Source: Bog-473 sp963834405
Lineage (GTDB): Bacteria; Actinomycetota; Acidimicrobiia; Acidimicrobiales; RAAP-2
Assembly: GCA_963834405.1 (NCBI GenBank)
Contig: CAWIBX010000003.1
Coordinates: 377,529 to 441,528, forward strand
Direction: 5' to 3'
DNA length: 64,000 nucleotides
In this document: positions 8,228 through 16,719 of the stretch, piece by piece
How the letters are laid out: every line of letters begins with the position of its first letter
Numbering within the stretch: position 1 is the first letter of the stretch
Translations under genes and position numbers: made by a program
The notes under the pieces: model-generated
What the model was told of the DNA's origin: nothing
Seen by the model: the letters and a program-made list of their open reading frames with translations, nothing else
The model's database searches: none

Positions 8228-8533
8228 CGGCCCGGTCTGCTGCGTCTCCGTCCCCTCGCGTCACGCTGTGCCTTCCACCGGGCAAAGGTTGTGGACGCGC
8301 CGCTCCCTCCCTGGGGACACCGCGGGCGCCGGTCCCCAGGCCAACCCGGCCACGCGTCTCCACTCCCGTGAGGACGGCCCGAACCACACAGGTCCTGGGG
8401 ACGGCAGAACACCCTTCGAGCAGGCTGCACGTCATGTCGTCCACAATCCACACCCCTTACTACCTTTAGATTCCATGTATTCCTCTTCCCGCGTCATCAG
8501 TGGCTGGGGACCGACCCGAAAGGACCGCATCCG
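8228..8533. other. oriC: Candidate origin of replication (oriC), dnaA-dnaN intergenic region
   Basis: This 306-base gap holds three sites close to the DnaA-box consensus: TGTGGACGC at 8290-8298 (7 of 9), TCGTCCACA at 8437-8445 (8 of 9) and CAATCCACA at 8444-8452 (7 of 9); the last two overlap. Directly after them, 8459-8489 is the most AT-rich stretch nearby (TTTAGATTCCATGTATTCC within it), a plausible duplex-unwinding element. The gap has no coding sequence of its own. Boxes are fewer than in Streptomyces or Mycobacterium origins. The dnaA-dnaN location is the actinobacterial norm, but I cannot measure strand skew here. Confidence 0.7.
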
Positions 8534-9652
8534 GTGAAGTTCCGTTCCGAACGTGACGCGCTGGTCGACATGCTCGCCACAGCCGGGCGGGCCGTGGGCG
8601 GCCGGGCGTCGTCCTCACCGGTCCTTCTCGGCCTGTTGCTCGGGTGCACGGGGAACACCCTGAGCGTCACCGGCACGGACCTGGACCTGACGATTCAGGT
8701 GACCGACGAGGTGATCGGGATAGAGGACGGGAATTGTGTGATTCCGGCGCGGCTCTCGACCGACATCGTGCGCCGGTTGGAGCCGGGGGCCGTGACGTTT
8801 GCCGACGACGGCGAGAACATCACGATCTCGGCGGCCCGCTCGAACTTCAAGTTGCACACCTATCCGGTGGTGGAGTTCCCGCCCGTGGCCAAGACGAACG
8901 AGCCGGCGGCCCACCTCTCGGAGGCGGCGCTGGGCGATGCGGTGCGCCAGGTGGTGCGCGCCGCCTCCCACGACGACGGCCGCCCGCTGCTGACCGGTGT
9001 GCTGATCTCTCGGGTCGACGGGTCGTTGCGCATGGTGGCGACCGACTCGTATCGCATGGCGATGCGGGACCTGCCGGGAACCAATGTCATTCCGGGCGAG
9101 GAAGACCTGCTCGTGCCGGCCCGGGCGCTCTCCGAACTACAACGCCTGCCGGCCGGCACCATCAGCGACCAGTCCGAGACCGACAGGGTGGGCGTGGCGG
9201 CGAGCTCGAACGAGATCACCTTCTGGCAAGGCAAGGTGCGCATCACCACGCGCCTCCTCGAGGGCCGCTACCCGGACTACAAGCAGCTGATCCCCGATTC
9301 GTACCCGAACACGTTGCATCTCGGGAAGGAGACCTTCCTCTCCGCGCTGCGGCGCGTGCAGCTGTTGGTCCGCGACAACACGACCCCGGTGCGCTTGTCC
9401 ATGCGGTCGGGCGGCGTCGACCTGACGGTGCAGAGCCAGGACGTCGGTGACGCCGCGGAGACGGTCGACGGCGACTTCACGGGCGAGGACCTCGTGATCG
9501 CCTTCAACCCCGCCTACCTGATAGACGGCGTCGAGGCCGTCGCGGGCGACGAGGTCATCGTCGAGACGGCCGACGCGTCACGCGCGGCGACGGTGCGCGA
9601 CGGCGAGGACGACCGGTTCCGCTACCTGTTAATGCCGGTACGGGTCTCCTGA
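8534..9652 (+). CDS. dnaN: DNA polymerase III sliding clamp (beta subunit)
   Basis: The beta clamp encircles DNA and holds polymerase, repair and recombination proteins. The 372-residue length and the three repeated clamp domains fit. Recognisable blocks include VGGRASSSPVLLGLLLGC, VIPARLSTDIVRRLEPG, the middle-domain PLLTGVLISRVDGSLRMVATDSYRMA, and the C-terminal end FRYLLMPVRVS, matching the family's Y-x-x-M-P-x-R-x ending that forms the partner-binding pocket. GTG start with GAAAGGA upstream. It is followed 16 bases later by recF. Confidence 0.97.
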   Translation: MKFRSERDALVDMLATAGRAVGGRASSSPVLLGLLLGCTGNTLSVTGTDLDLTIQVTDEVIGIEDGNCVIPARLSTDIVRRLEPGAVTFADDGENITISAARSNFKLHTYPVVEFPPVAKTNEPAAHLSEAALGDAVRQVVRAASHDDGRPLLTGVLISRVDGSLRMVATDSYRMAMRDLPGTNVIPGEEDLLVPARALSELQRLPAGTISDQSETDRVGVAASSNEITFWQGKVRITTRLLEGRYPDYKQLIPDSYPNTLHLGKETFLSALRRVQLLVRDNTTPVRLSMRSGGVDLTVQSQDVGDAAETVDGDFTGEDLVIAFNPAYLIDGVEAVAGDEVIVETADASRAATVRDGEDDRFRYLLMPVRVS

Positions 9653-9668
9653 CGGCCGGGCGGTGGCG

Positions 9669-10754
9669 ATGAGCCTCCGACGGCTGGAGCTGACCGACTT
9701 CAGGATCTTCCCGCAGGCCCGCTTTACACCCGAGCGGGAGGGGACCACCGTGATCACGGGGGAGAACGGGACGGGGAAGACCAGCGTGCTGGAGGCGCTG
9801 GCCTACCTGGGCAGCCGGCGCTCCTTCCGCGGTGCGCCCCCCGAGGCCATGGTGCGCGGCGGGGCCGAGAGCGCCATCGTGCGGGCGGAGATCGAGGGGG
9901 CGGACAGCCCGGTGCGCGTCGAGGCGGAGATCCGCCCCGGTGGTCGGAGCCGCACGAAGGTGAACCACAAGCTGACGACCGGCCGTAAGGACCTGGCGGC
10001 CGCCGCGCCCTGCACGGTCTTCTCGCCCGACGACCTCGCGCTGGTCGGAGGCGCCCCGCGCGGGAGGCGCGAGATGTTGGACGACGGACTGGGCGCGCTC
10101 GACCGGCGCGGGGCGCGCGCCGCGGACGACGTCGAGCGCGTGCTGCGCCAACGCGGTGCGCTGCTGCGCCAGGCGGCGGGGAGGACCACCCCCGAGGTCG
10201 GCGCGTCACTCGACGTGTGGGACCAGCGCCTGGCCGAGGCCGGCGAACAACTCGTGTCGTCGCGCGAGTCGTTGAGCGGTGCCCTGGGCGAGCTCGTCGG
10301 CGAGGCGTACGCGCGGCTCGCCGGCGCGCCGGGACAGGACCTCGTCGGGCTGTCCTACGCGCGCAGTTGGGAGGGCGCTCTGTCCGCTGCGCTCGCGGCC
10401 AGCCGGCGCGAGGACGTCCGGCGAAGCGTCAACACGGTGGGCCCGCATCGCGACGACCTCGTGCTGACGATCGCGGGACGCGAGGCCCGCACCCATGCCT
10501 CGCAGGGCGAGCAACGCTGCCTCGCGCTGGCCTTGCGCCTGGGCGTGCATCGCCTGGTGTGCGCCCGGACCCCGCTGCGCCCCGTCCTGCTCCTCGACGA
10601 CGTCTTCTCCGAGCTCGACCCGTCCCGCAGCCGGGCCCTCGTCGGCGAATTGCCGGCGGGCCAGGCGATCGTGACCACCGCGGTCCCGCTGCCCGCGGGC
10701 ATGGAGGTGGCCCGGGTGGTGCCCGTGGCCGACCTGGTGGGGGCGGGATCGTGA
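9669..10754 (+). CDS. recF: DNA replication and repair protein RecF
   Basis: RecF loads RecA at gaps with RecOR. It is an SMC-like ATPase. Visible are the opening LRRLELTDFRIF, Walker A GENGTGKTS, the ABC signature region ASQGEQRCLALALRLGVH and Walker B VLLLDDVFSELDPSRSRAL. The ATG after GGTGGCG is chosen because it places the typical L-x-x-F-R motif right at the start; an upstream GTG two codons earlier is possible. The stop overlaps the next gene's GTG (GTGA). Confidence 0.95.
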   Translation: MSLRRLELTDFRIFPQARFTPEREGTTVITGENGTGKTSVLEALAYLGSRRSFRGAPPEAMVRGGAESAIVRAEIEGADSPVRVEAEIRPGGRSRTKVNHKLTTGRKDLAAAAPCTVFSPDDLALVGGAPRGRREMLDDGLGALDRRGARAADDVERVLRQRGALLRQAAGRTTPEVGASLDVWDQRLAEAGEQLVSSRESLSGALGELVGEAYARLAGAPGQDLVGLSYARSWEGALSAALAASRREDVRRSVNTVGPHRDDLVLTIAGREARTHASQGEQRCLALALRLGVHRLVCARTPLRPVLLLDDVFSELDPSRSRALVGELPAGQAIVTTAVPLPAGMEVARVVPVADLVGAGS

Positions 10755-11065
10755 GGCGGGACGGAGGCGGTACGGGCGGCCCCCGCCCGGTCGGGGACTC
10801 GGTCCCCCGGGTGTTGCGCCGCCTGGGCGCGCCGCCGACGGCGACCATGGCGGTGGTGTTCACCCGGTGGCCCGAGGTGGCCGGTCCGGCCCTCGTGGAA
10901 CACGTCCGGCCCCTGCGGATGGACGGGGCGACTCTGCTGGTCGCGGCCGACCATCCGGCCTGGGCGACCCGGACCAGGATGGAGACCGGGCCGATGTTGG
11001 AACGGGCCAAGGCCTTGGGGGAGACGCTGATTCAGCGCATAGAGGTGGTCGTGCAGCGGCCCTGA
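10751..11065 (+). CDS. DUF721 / DciA-like protein
   Basis: A 104-residue protein with the DUF721 core: SVPRVLRRLG, then FTRWPEVAGPALVEHVRPL, followed by ATLLVAADHPAWATRTRM and a C-terminal ERAKALGETLIQRIEV. In many bacteria lacking DnaC or DnaI, members of this family (DciA) load the replicative helicase, so a role at the origin is likely. Its GTG start overlaps the recF stop by four bases, the standard recF-DUF721-gyrB order of Actinomycetota. The upstream frame is open into recF but the conserved region begins only here. Confidence 0.85.
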   Translation: MRRDGGGTGGPRPVGDSVPRVLRRLGAPPTATMAVVFTRWPEVAGPALVEHVRPLRMDGATLLVAADHPAWATRTRMETGPMLERAKALGETLIQRIEVVVQRP

Positions 11066-11111
11066 ACGGTCCCTCAACCGTCCCCGAAACGGTCCTTGAA
11101 CCGTCCCGGAA
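11066..11111. repeat. Two tandem 23-bp repeats with internal ACGGT/ACCGT inversions
   Basis: Units 11066-11088 and 11089-11111 agree at 20 of 23 positions. Each has ACGGTCC followed three bases later by AACCGTCCC, so each unit can form a 5-bp inverted pair and the two units can also pair with each other. The array starts one base after the DUF721 stop, about 230 bases before gyrB. It may be an operator or a terminator-like structure. Confidence 0.6.
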
Positions 11112-11251
11112 CCGGCTTTGAGCGTGTCGCTCCGGGCTCTTTCGCGCGACTTTTGCGGAGTCTCGAAAACGCGGCGGAACGATGCTGGTAGGACGCTCGC
11201 GGAGACCCCGGCGCGACCGTTCTTGAGTGCCGAAATGACACGTCTGTCGGG

Positions 11252-11257
11252 TAGAAT
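11252..11257 (+). promoter_or_regulatory. Possible -10 element of the gyrB promoter
   Basis: TAGAAT, a near-consensus -10 hexamer, in a 276-base gap that is locally less GC-rich. The best -35-like sequence (TTGAGT at 11223) is 23 bases away, too far for a canonical pair, so it would act as an extended or -35-independent promoter. It leaves an ~80-base leader before gyrB. Confidence 0.35.
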
Positions 11258-11341
11258 GGTGTGTCGCATGGAAGGGCCGAAACAGAGCGTTCGGTGAATT
11301 CGATGCGCACCGCGAATCGTTGGTTTTGAAAGGGCGCGCCT

Positions 11342-13306
11342 GTGGCAGTGAAGGTGGACGAGACACCCGGGAGAGCGGACCCGTCCTACACCGAGGCCGA
11401 CATCACCATCCTCGAGGGGCTCGAGGCGGTACGGAAGCGCCCCGGCATGTACATCGGGTCGACCGGGCCGAGCGGCCTGCATCACCTCGTGTGGGAGGTC
11501 GTGGACAACTCCGTGGACGAGGCCATGGCGGGCCGGGCCACGAGGATCGACGTCACCCTTCTGGCCGACGGCGGCGTCCGGGTCAGCGACGACGGTGCCG
11601 GCATCCCGGTGGGCCCGCACGCCAAGTACCCCAAGAAGTCGACGGCCGAGATCGTCCTGACAACCCTGCATGCGGGCGGAAAGTTCGGCGGCAAGGGCTA
11701 CCAGGTCTCCGGCGGCCTTCACGGCGTCGGGGTGTCGGTCGTCAACGCCCTCTCGACCCGGGTGCTCCTCGAGATCGACCGCGACGGCAAGCACTGGGAG
11801 GCCGAGTTCGAGAAGGGCGGCCGGGTCAAGCGCAAGGTCACGGCCACCGGGCCGGCGCCCAAGGACCGGAGCACGGGCGAGCCGCGCACCGGAACCACGG
11901 TGACGTTCTGGCCGGACGCGTCCATCTTCGACGAGACGGAGTTCCGGGCCCAGACCATCACCGAGCGCATGCAGATCATGGCCTTCTTGAACAAGGGCCT
12001 CGAGATCCGCTTCACGGACGAGCGCACCGACCCGGTGACCAAGGCGACGTTCAAGTACAACGGCGGCATCGTCGACTTCGTCAAGCACCTCAACGCGTCC
12101 AAGGAGTCGCTGTTCCGCAAGGTGGCGTCCTACGAGCAGTCCGAGGCGGACCAGGAGGTCGAGGTCGCGCTGCAGTGGAACACCGGCTACCACGAATCGA
12201 TCCACTCTTTCGCCAACGGCATCTCCACCATCGAGGGCGGCATGCACGTCGAGGGCTTCAGCAAGGCGCTGACCAACGTCGTCAACCGCTACGCGCGGTC
12301 GCGCAACATCCTGAAGGAGAAGGAGGACAACCTCAAGGGCGAGGACATCCGCGAGGGCCTGACCGCGATCATCTCGGTTCGCCTCCGCGACCCCCAGTTC
12401 GAAGGCCAGACCAAGGCGAAGCTCGGGAATCAATCCATCCGCTCGCTGACCGAGCGCGCCACGAACCAGAAGCTGACGGAGTGGCTGGAGGAGAACCCCC
12501 GCGAGGCCAGCCAGATCGTGAACAAGTCCATTCAGGCGGCCCGGGCCCGCCTCGCAGCCCAGGGGGCGCGGGACCTGACCCGGCGCAAGTCGGCCCTCGA
12601 CGGTGCCGGCCTGCCCGGCAAGCTGGCCGACTGCTCGTCGCGTGACCCCCGGGAGTCCGAGCTCTTCATCGTCGAGGGCAACTCGGCCGGCGGCTCGGCC
12701 AAGGACGCGCGCAACCCGGTCACCCAGGCCATCCTGCCCATCCGGGGCAAGATCCTGAACGTCGAGCGGGCGCGCATCGACAAGATGCTCAAGAACCAGG
12801 AGATCCAGGCGCTGATCTCCGCCATCGGCGCGGGCCTGGCCGAGGAGTTCGACGTCGCCAAGATCCGCTACCACAAGGTGATCCTGCTGGCCGACGCCGA
12901 CGTCGACGGGAGCCACATCCGCACCCTGCTGCTGACGTTCTTCTTCCGGCAGATGAAGCCGCTCGTCGAGGGCGGCTACGTCTACGTCGCGCAGCCGCCG
13001 CTGTATTCGACGCTGGTGGGCAAGGAGAAGATCTACCTGAAGGACGACGCCGCCAAGGCGGCCTTCCTGGCGGAGCACCCAGACCACAAGCAGGAGTTCA
13101 ACCGGCTGAAGGGCCTGGGGGAGATGGACTTCCACGAGCTGCGCGACACGACGATGGACCCGGAGCGGCGGTCTCTCCTGCAGGTGAACGTGGAGCAGGC
13201 GGCACTGGCCGACGAGGTGTGCTCCATCCTCATGGGCGACGACGTCGAGCTGCGCCGCCACTTCATTCAGACCAACGCCAAGGACGTCCGGTTCCTCGAC
13301 ATCTGA
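11342..13306 (+). CDS. gyrB: DNA gyrase subunit B
   Basis: GyrB supplies the ATPase of gyrase. The GHKL ATP-binding domain shows EAVRKRPGMYIGSTG, the catalytic EVVDNSVDEAMAG helix and VSGGLHGVGVSVVNALS. The transducer is followed by the TOPRIM domain with ELFIVEGNSAGGSAK and ILLADADVDGSHIRTLLLTFFFR. The C-terminus keeps the Q-N-x-K-D-V-R-F-L-D-I ending as TNAKDVRFLDI. GTG start. The 654-residue length is normal for actinobacterial GyrB without the proteobacterial insert. Confidence 0.98.
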   Translation: MAVKVDETPGRADPSYTEADITILEGLEAVRKRPGMYIGSTGPSGLHHLVWEVVDNSVDEAMAGRATRIDVTLLADGGVRVSDDGAGIPVGPHAKYPKKSTAEIVLTTLHAGGKFGGKGYQVSGGLHGVGVSVVNALSTRVLLEIDRDGKHWEAEFEKGGRVKRKVTATGPAPKDRSTGEPRTGTTVTFWPDASIFDETEFRAQTITERMQIMAFLNKGLEIRFTDERTDPVTKATFKYNGGIVDFVKHLNASKESLFRKVASYEQSEADQEVEVALQWNTGYHESIHSFANGISTIEGGMHVEGFSKALTNVVNRYARSRNILKEKEDNLKGEDIREGLTAIISVRLRDPQFEGQTKAKLGNQSIRSLTERATNQKLTEWLEENPREASQIVNKSIQAARARLAAQGARDLTRRKSALDGAGLPGKLADCSSRDPRESELFIVEGNSAGGSAKDARNPVTQAILPIRGKILNVERARIDKMLKNQEIQALISAIGAGLAEEFDVAKIRYHKVILLADADVDGSHIRTLLLTFFFRQMKPLVEGGYVYVAQPPLYSTLVGKEKIYLKDDAAKAAFLAEHPDHKQEFNRLKGLGEMDFHELRDTTMDPERRSLLQVNVEQAALADEVCSILMGDDVELRRHFIQTNAKDVRFLDI

Positions 13307-13512
13307 TCCACCGGACGGGCGACACAACCAGACAACACGGAAGCAGAGAGTGAGCGAGTAGAGATGCCACGCCAGTCGACACGCGGCAGGGGCCGGGGCG
13401 CGGGGGCGCCAAGGGGTCCGGCGGCGGGGGTGAAGCCCCGCCGGTACCGCCCGAGGACGCGGCGGGCGGCGAACCCGGAGGCTCCATCGAGCCCATTGAG
13501 ATCCAGGAGGAG

Positions 13513-15903
13513 ATGGAGCGCTCGTTCCTGGAGTACTCCATGTCGGTCATCGTCGCCCGGGCGCTGCCCGACGTGCGGGACGGCCTCAAGCCGGTGCACC
13601 GCCGGATCCTCTACTCCATGTTCGACAACGGGCTGCGCCCGGACCGGCCGCACAACAAGTGCGCCAAGGTCGTGGGCGAGGTCATGGGGACGTACCACCC
13701 GCACGGCGACTCGGCGATCTACGAGGCGCTGGCGCGGATGGTGCAGGAGTTCTCGCTGCGCTACCCGCTCATAGACGGGCACGGGAGCTTCGGCGGGCGC
13801 GGGCCCGACGACGGCGCGGCGGCGATGCGCTACACGGAGTGCCGCCTGGCCCCGCTGGCGCTCGAGCTCATGGCCGACATCGACGAGGAGACCGTCGACA
13901 TGGTGGCCAACTACGACGGCTCGGCGGTCGAGCCGGTGGTGCTGCCGGCGCGTTTCCCCAACCTGTTGGTGAACGGGTCGCAGGGCATCGCCGTCGGCAT
14001 GGCGACCAACGTGCCGCCGCACAACATGGGCGAGGTCATAGACGCCGCCATCCACGTGCTGCACCACCCCGAAGCCACGCCGGACGAGCTCATGGAGTTC
14101 GTCAAGGGCCCGGACTTCCCGACCGGGGCGCTCATCCTGGGGCGCCAGGGGATCCTCGACGCCTACCGGACGGGGCGGGGCTCCATAAAGATGCGCGCGG
14201 TCGCCGAGATAGAGGAGGGCCGCGTCGGCGAGCGCATCGTCGTCACCGAGCTGCCGTACCAGACCTCGGTCGAGGTGATTGAGCAGAAGATCAGCGACCT
14301 GGTGAAGGCGGGGGAGCTCGACGGCATCTCGGGCGTGCTGAACGCGTCGGCCAACCAGCAGCCGCGGCTGATCATCGAGCTCAAGCGCGACGCCAACGCC
14401 AACGTCGTCCTCAACAACCTCTTCAAGTCGACGCCGCTGCAGACGAGTTTCGGCGTGAACCTGCTGGCGCTGGTCGACGGCGTGCCCCGCACCCTCAACC
14501 TGGCGCAGGCCCTGTCGTATTACGTCGACCACCAGATAGAGGTCATCCGCCGGCGCTCGGAGTTCCGCCTGGAGAAGGCGCGCAACCGGGCCCACATCGT
14601 CGAGGGTCTGCTGCGGGCCATCGACATGCTCGACGCCGTCATCGCCACCATCCGGGCGTCGGCCGACCGGCCCGAGGCCCGCACCGCGCTGATGGCGGAG
14701 CCCTTCTCGTTCACCGAGGTCCAGGCGACGCACATCCTGGACATGACGCTCGGCCGCCTGACCCGTTTGGGGCGCACCGAGCTGGAGGAGGAGATGGCCC
14801 AGCTGCGCGAGACCATCGCCGAGCTCGAGGCGATCCTCTCCGACGACGGCAAGCTGCGCGGCGTCATCGAGACCGAGATGACCGCCATCCGGGACAAGCA
14901 CTCGAACGACCGGCGCAGCGTCATCACCCACGACCCGGGCGAGATGGGCGTGGAGGACCTGATCGACGACGAGGAGATCGTCGTCACCATGACGCGGGCG
15001 GGGTACATCAAGTCGGTGGCCGCCGCCGCGTTCCGGGTGCAGGGCCGCGGGGGCCGGGGCGTCCAGGGCGCCCGCCTGAAGGAGGAGGACCTGGTGAGCC
15101 AGGTCGTCCACACCACGAGCCACACCTACCTGCTGCTGTTCTCCAACCGGGGCAAGGTGTACCGGCTGCGTGGCCACGAGATCCCGATGAAGGAACGCAC
15201 GGCGCGGGGGACGGCGGCCGTGAACCTGGTCCCGCTCGCACCCGGGGAGTCGATCACCGCGATCATCGCGACGCGCGAGTTCTCGCCCGACCAGTTCCTG
15301 GTGTTCGCCACGGCGCAGGGCCAGGTCAAGAAGACGGCCATGAGCGAGTACGACAAGTCACGCCGCGAGGGCTTCATCGCCATCAACCTGCGTCCGGGCG
15401 ACGAGCTCGTGCGCGTGGTGGCGACCTCGGGCGACGACGACCTCTTCGAGGTCACGCGCAACGGCATGACCATCCGCTTCAACGAGCAGGACGTGCGGGC
15501 CATGGGCCGCGACGCGGCGGGCGTGCGGGGCATCCGGCTGCGCGAGGGCGACGTCGTCGTGTCGTGCGACGTCGCCGAGGACGACACCGACATCCTGATC
15601 GTGACGGACGCCGGCTACGGCAAGCGCACCAAGCTCGAGCGCTTCAATCGCCAGGCGCGGGGCGGCCAGGGCGTGCGGGGCATCCGCCTGACGGGCGCCC
15701 GGGGCCGGGTGGTGGCGGCCTTCATGATCGGACTCGACGAGGAGATCCTCCTCGTCTCCTCCGGCGGCGTGGTGATCCGCACCCAGGCCCGGGAGATCGC
15801 CTCGCAGGGCCGGGACGCCACGGGGGTCCGGGTCATGAACCTCGACGCGGGCCAGTCGGTGGCGGCGGTGGCCCGGGTGTCGGCGGAGGCCGAGGAGGGC
15901 TGA
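13513..15903 (+). CDS. gyrA: DNA gyrase subunit A (5' end probably frameshifted in this sequence)
   Basis: The frame contains EYSMSVIVARALPDVRDGL, the resistance-determining region HPHGDSAIYEALARMVQEF with natural Ser and Glu at the two key positions, and the catalytic tyrosine segment RYTECRLAPLALE. The canonical GyrA box (VQGRGGRG) and a second box-like motif (QARGGQG) lie in the C-terminal beta-pinwheel. The ATG used here gives 796 residues, but conserved GyrA N-terminal residues (IEPIEIQEE) are encoded just before it in the same frame, with no normal start codon after the upstream TGA at 13351. A plausible true start, ATG at 13364, is in another frame; one missing base between about 13390 and 13440, in a G-rich stretch, would join them. 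Confidence 0.93.
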   Translation: MERSFLEYSMSVIVARALPDVRDGLKPVHRRILYSMFDNGLRPDRPHNKCAKVVGEVMGTYHPHGDSAIYEALARMVQEFSLRYPLIDGHGSFGGRGPDDGAAAMRYTECRLAPLALELMADIDEETVDMVANYDGSAVEPVVLPARFPNLLVNGSQGIAVGMATNVPPHNMGEVIDAAIHVLHHPEATPDELMEFVKGPDFPTGALILGRQGILDAYRTGRGSIKMRAVAEIEEGRVGERIVVTELPYQTSVEVIEQKISDLVKAGELDGISGVLNASANQQPRLIIELKRDANANVVLNNLFKSTPLQTSFGVNLLALVDGVPRTLNLAQALSYYVDHQIEVIRRRSEFRLEKARNRAHIVEGLLRAIDMLDAVIATIRASADRPEARTALMAEPFSFTEVQATHILDMTLGRLTRLGRTELEEEMAQLRETIAELEAILSDDGKLRGVIETEMTAIRDKHSNDRRSVITHDPGEMGVEDLIDDEEIVVTMTRAGYIKSVAAAAFRVQGRGGRGVQGARLKEEDLVSQVVHTTSHTYLLLFSNRGKVYRLRGHEIPMKERTARGTAAVNLVPLAPGESITAIIATREFSPDQFLVFATAQGQVKKTAMSEYDKSRREGFIAINLRPGDELVRVVATSGDDDLFEVTRNGMTIRFNEQDVRAMGRDAAGVRGIRLREGDVVVSCDVAEDDTDILIVTDAGYGKRTKLERFNRQARGGQGVRGIRLTGARGRVVAAFMIGLDEEILLVSSGGVVIRTQAREIASQGRDATGVRVMNLDAGQSVAAVARVSAEAEEG

Positions 15904-15922
15904 CCGCTCAGAAGCGGCGGTC

Positions 15923-16642
15923 TCAGAAGATCGTGAACGAGGTGAGGGGCCAGACCCGCAGCGCGACCTTGCCGACGATCAGCGACTTGGGGATCGGCCC
16001 CCAGTAGCGGCTGTCGCAGGAGTCGGTGCGGTTGTCGCCCATGACGAAGTAGTCGTTGGCCGGGACCCGGTAGGGGCGCACGAGGTCGTAGGAGTGGCCG
16101 ACCGGCCCCGCCGTCGTGACGCCCTGCTCGGAGGTGGGGAGCCAGCTCTCATCGAGCCGCTTGCCGTCGACGTAGACGTAGCCGCCCGAGAGCGACATCA
16201 TGTCGCCGGGCAGGCCGATGACGCGCTTGACGAGGTCGTTGACCTGGGGCCCGCCGCAGTCCTCGGCCGGTGGCCGCCCGAACACGACGATGTCGCCGCG
16301 GTGCACCGAGTGCAGGTCGTAGCTCAGCTTGTCCACCAGGATGCGGTCCCCGATCTGCAGGGTCGGTTCCATGGAGCCGGAGGGGATGTAGAAGGTCTGC
16401 ACGACGAAGGTGTGCAGCAGCACCGCGACCAGGACGGCGACCACGACCACGATGGCCACCTCGCGCAGCCAGTGCGACGGGCGCGCCGGCGGCTCGAGGG
16501 GGGGCTGGTCGTCGAAGGCGACGGGATCGCCGGGCGGACCGCCGGACGGCGGGTCAGCCGGGGGCGGTAGCGGATCGCTCGGGGAGGCGCCCCCGGCGGG
16601 CTCGTCGACGACGAGCGCCGGCTCGTTGGATTCGGGGCTCAC
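15923..16642 (-). CDS. lepB: Signal peptidase I
   Basis: This enzyme removes signal peptides outside the membrane with a Ser-Lys dyad. After ~70 Pro/Asp-rich cytoplasmic residues comes one membrane helix (VAIVVVVAVLVAVLL). The box with the nucleophile follows, FYIPSGSMEPTLQIGDRILV, and then the GDIVVF strand. The catalytic lysine region is DLVKRVIGLPGD, and the last box is NDYFVMGDNRTDSCDSRYWG. The length (239) is normal. It is convergent with gyrA (19-base gap). The GTG start lies 9 bases downstream of a TAGCCT -10 element, without a Shine-Dalgarno sequence. Confidence 0.93.
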   Translation of the reverse strand: MSPESNEPALVVDEPAGGASPSDPLPPPADPPSGGPPGDPVAFDDQPPLEPPARPSHWLREVAIVVVVAVLVAVLLHTFVVQTFYIPSGSMEPTLQIGDRILVDKLSYDLHSVHRGDIVVFGRPPAEDCGGPQVNDLVKRVIGLPGDMMSLSGGYVYVDGKRLDESWLPTSEQGVTTAGPVGHSYDLVRPYRVPANDYFVMGDNRTDSCDSRYWGPIPKSLIVGKVALRVWPLTSFTIF

Positions 16643-16651
16643 CGACCGGAC

Positions 16652-16657
16652 AGGCTA
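16652..16657 (-). promoter_or_regulatory. -10 element for leaderless lepB
   Basis: TAGCCT on the minus strand ends 9 bases before the GTG of lepB, so transcription should begin at or next to the start codon. No ribosome-binding sequence is present. Confidence 0.5.
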
Positions 16658-16719
16658 GACGGCCCCGCCGGAGCCCTGATCGCGGGCTCCGGGCCCTGGC
16701 CCTACTTTGTTTCCGGTCC

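Noticed and set aside
10355..13327. 990-codon open frame on the minus strand opposite gyrB
   Set aside because: It is the mirror of a strongly biased high-GC gene: composition follows gyrB codon positions and no domain is visible.
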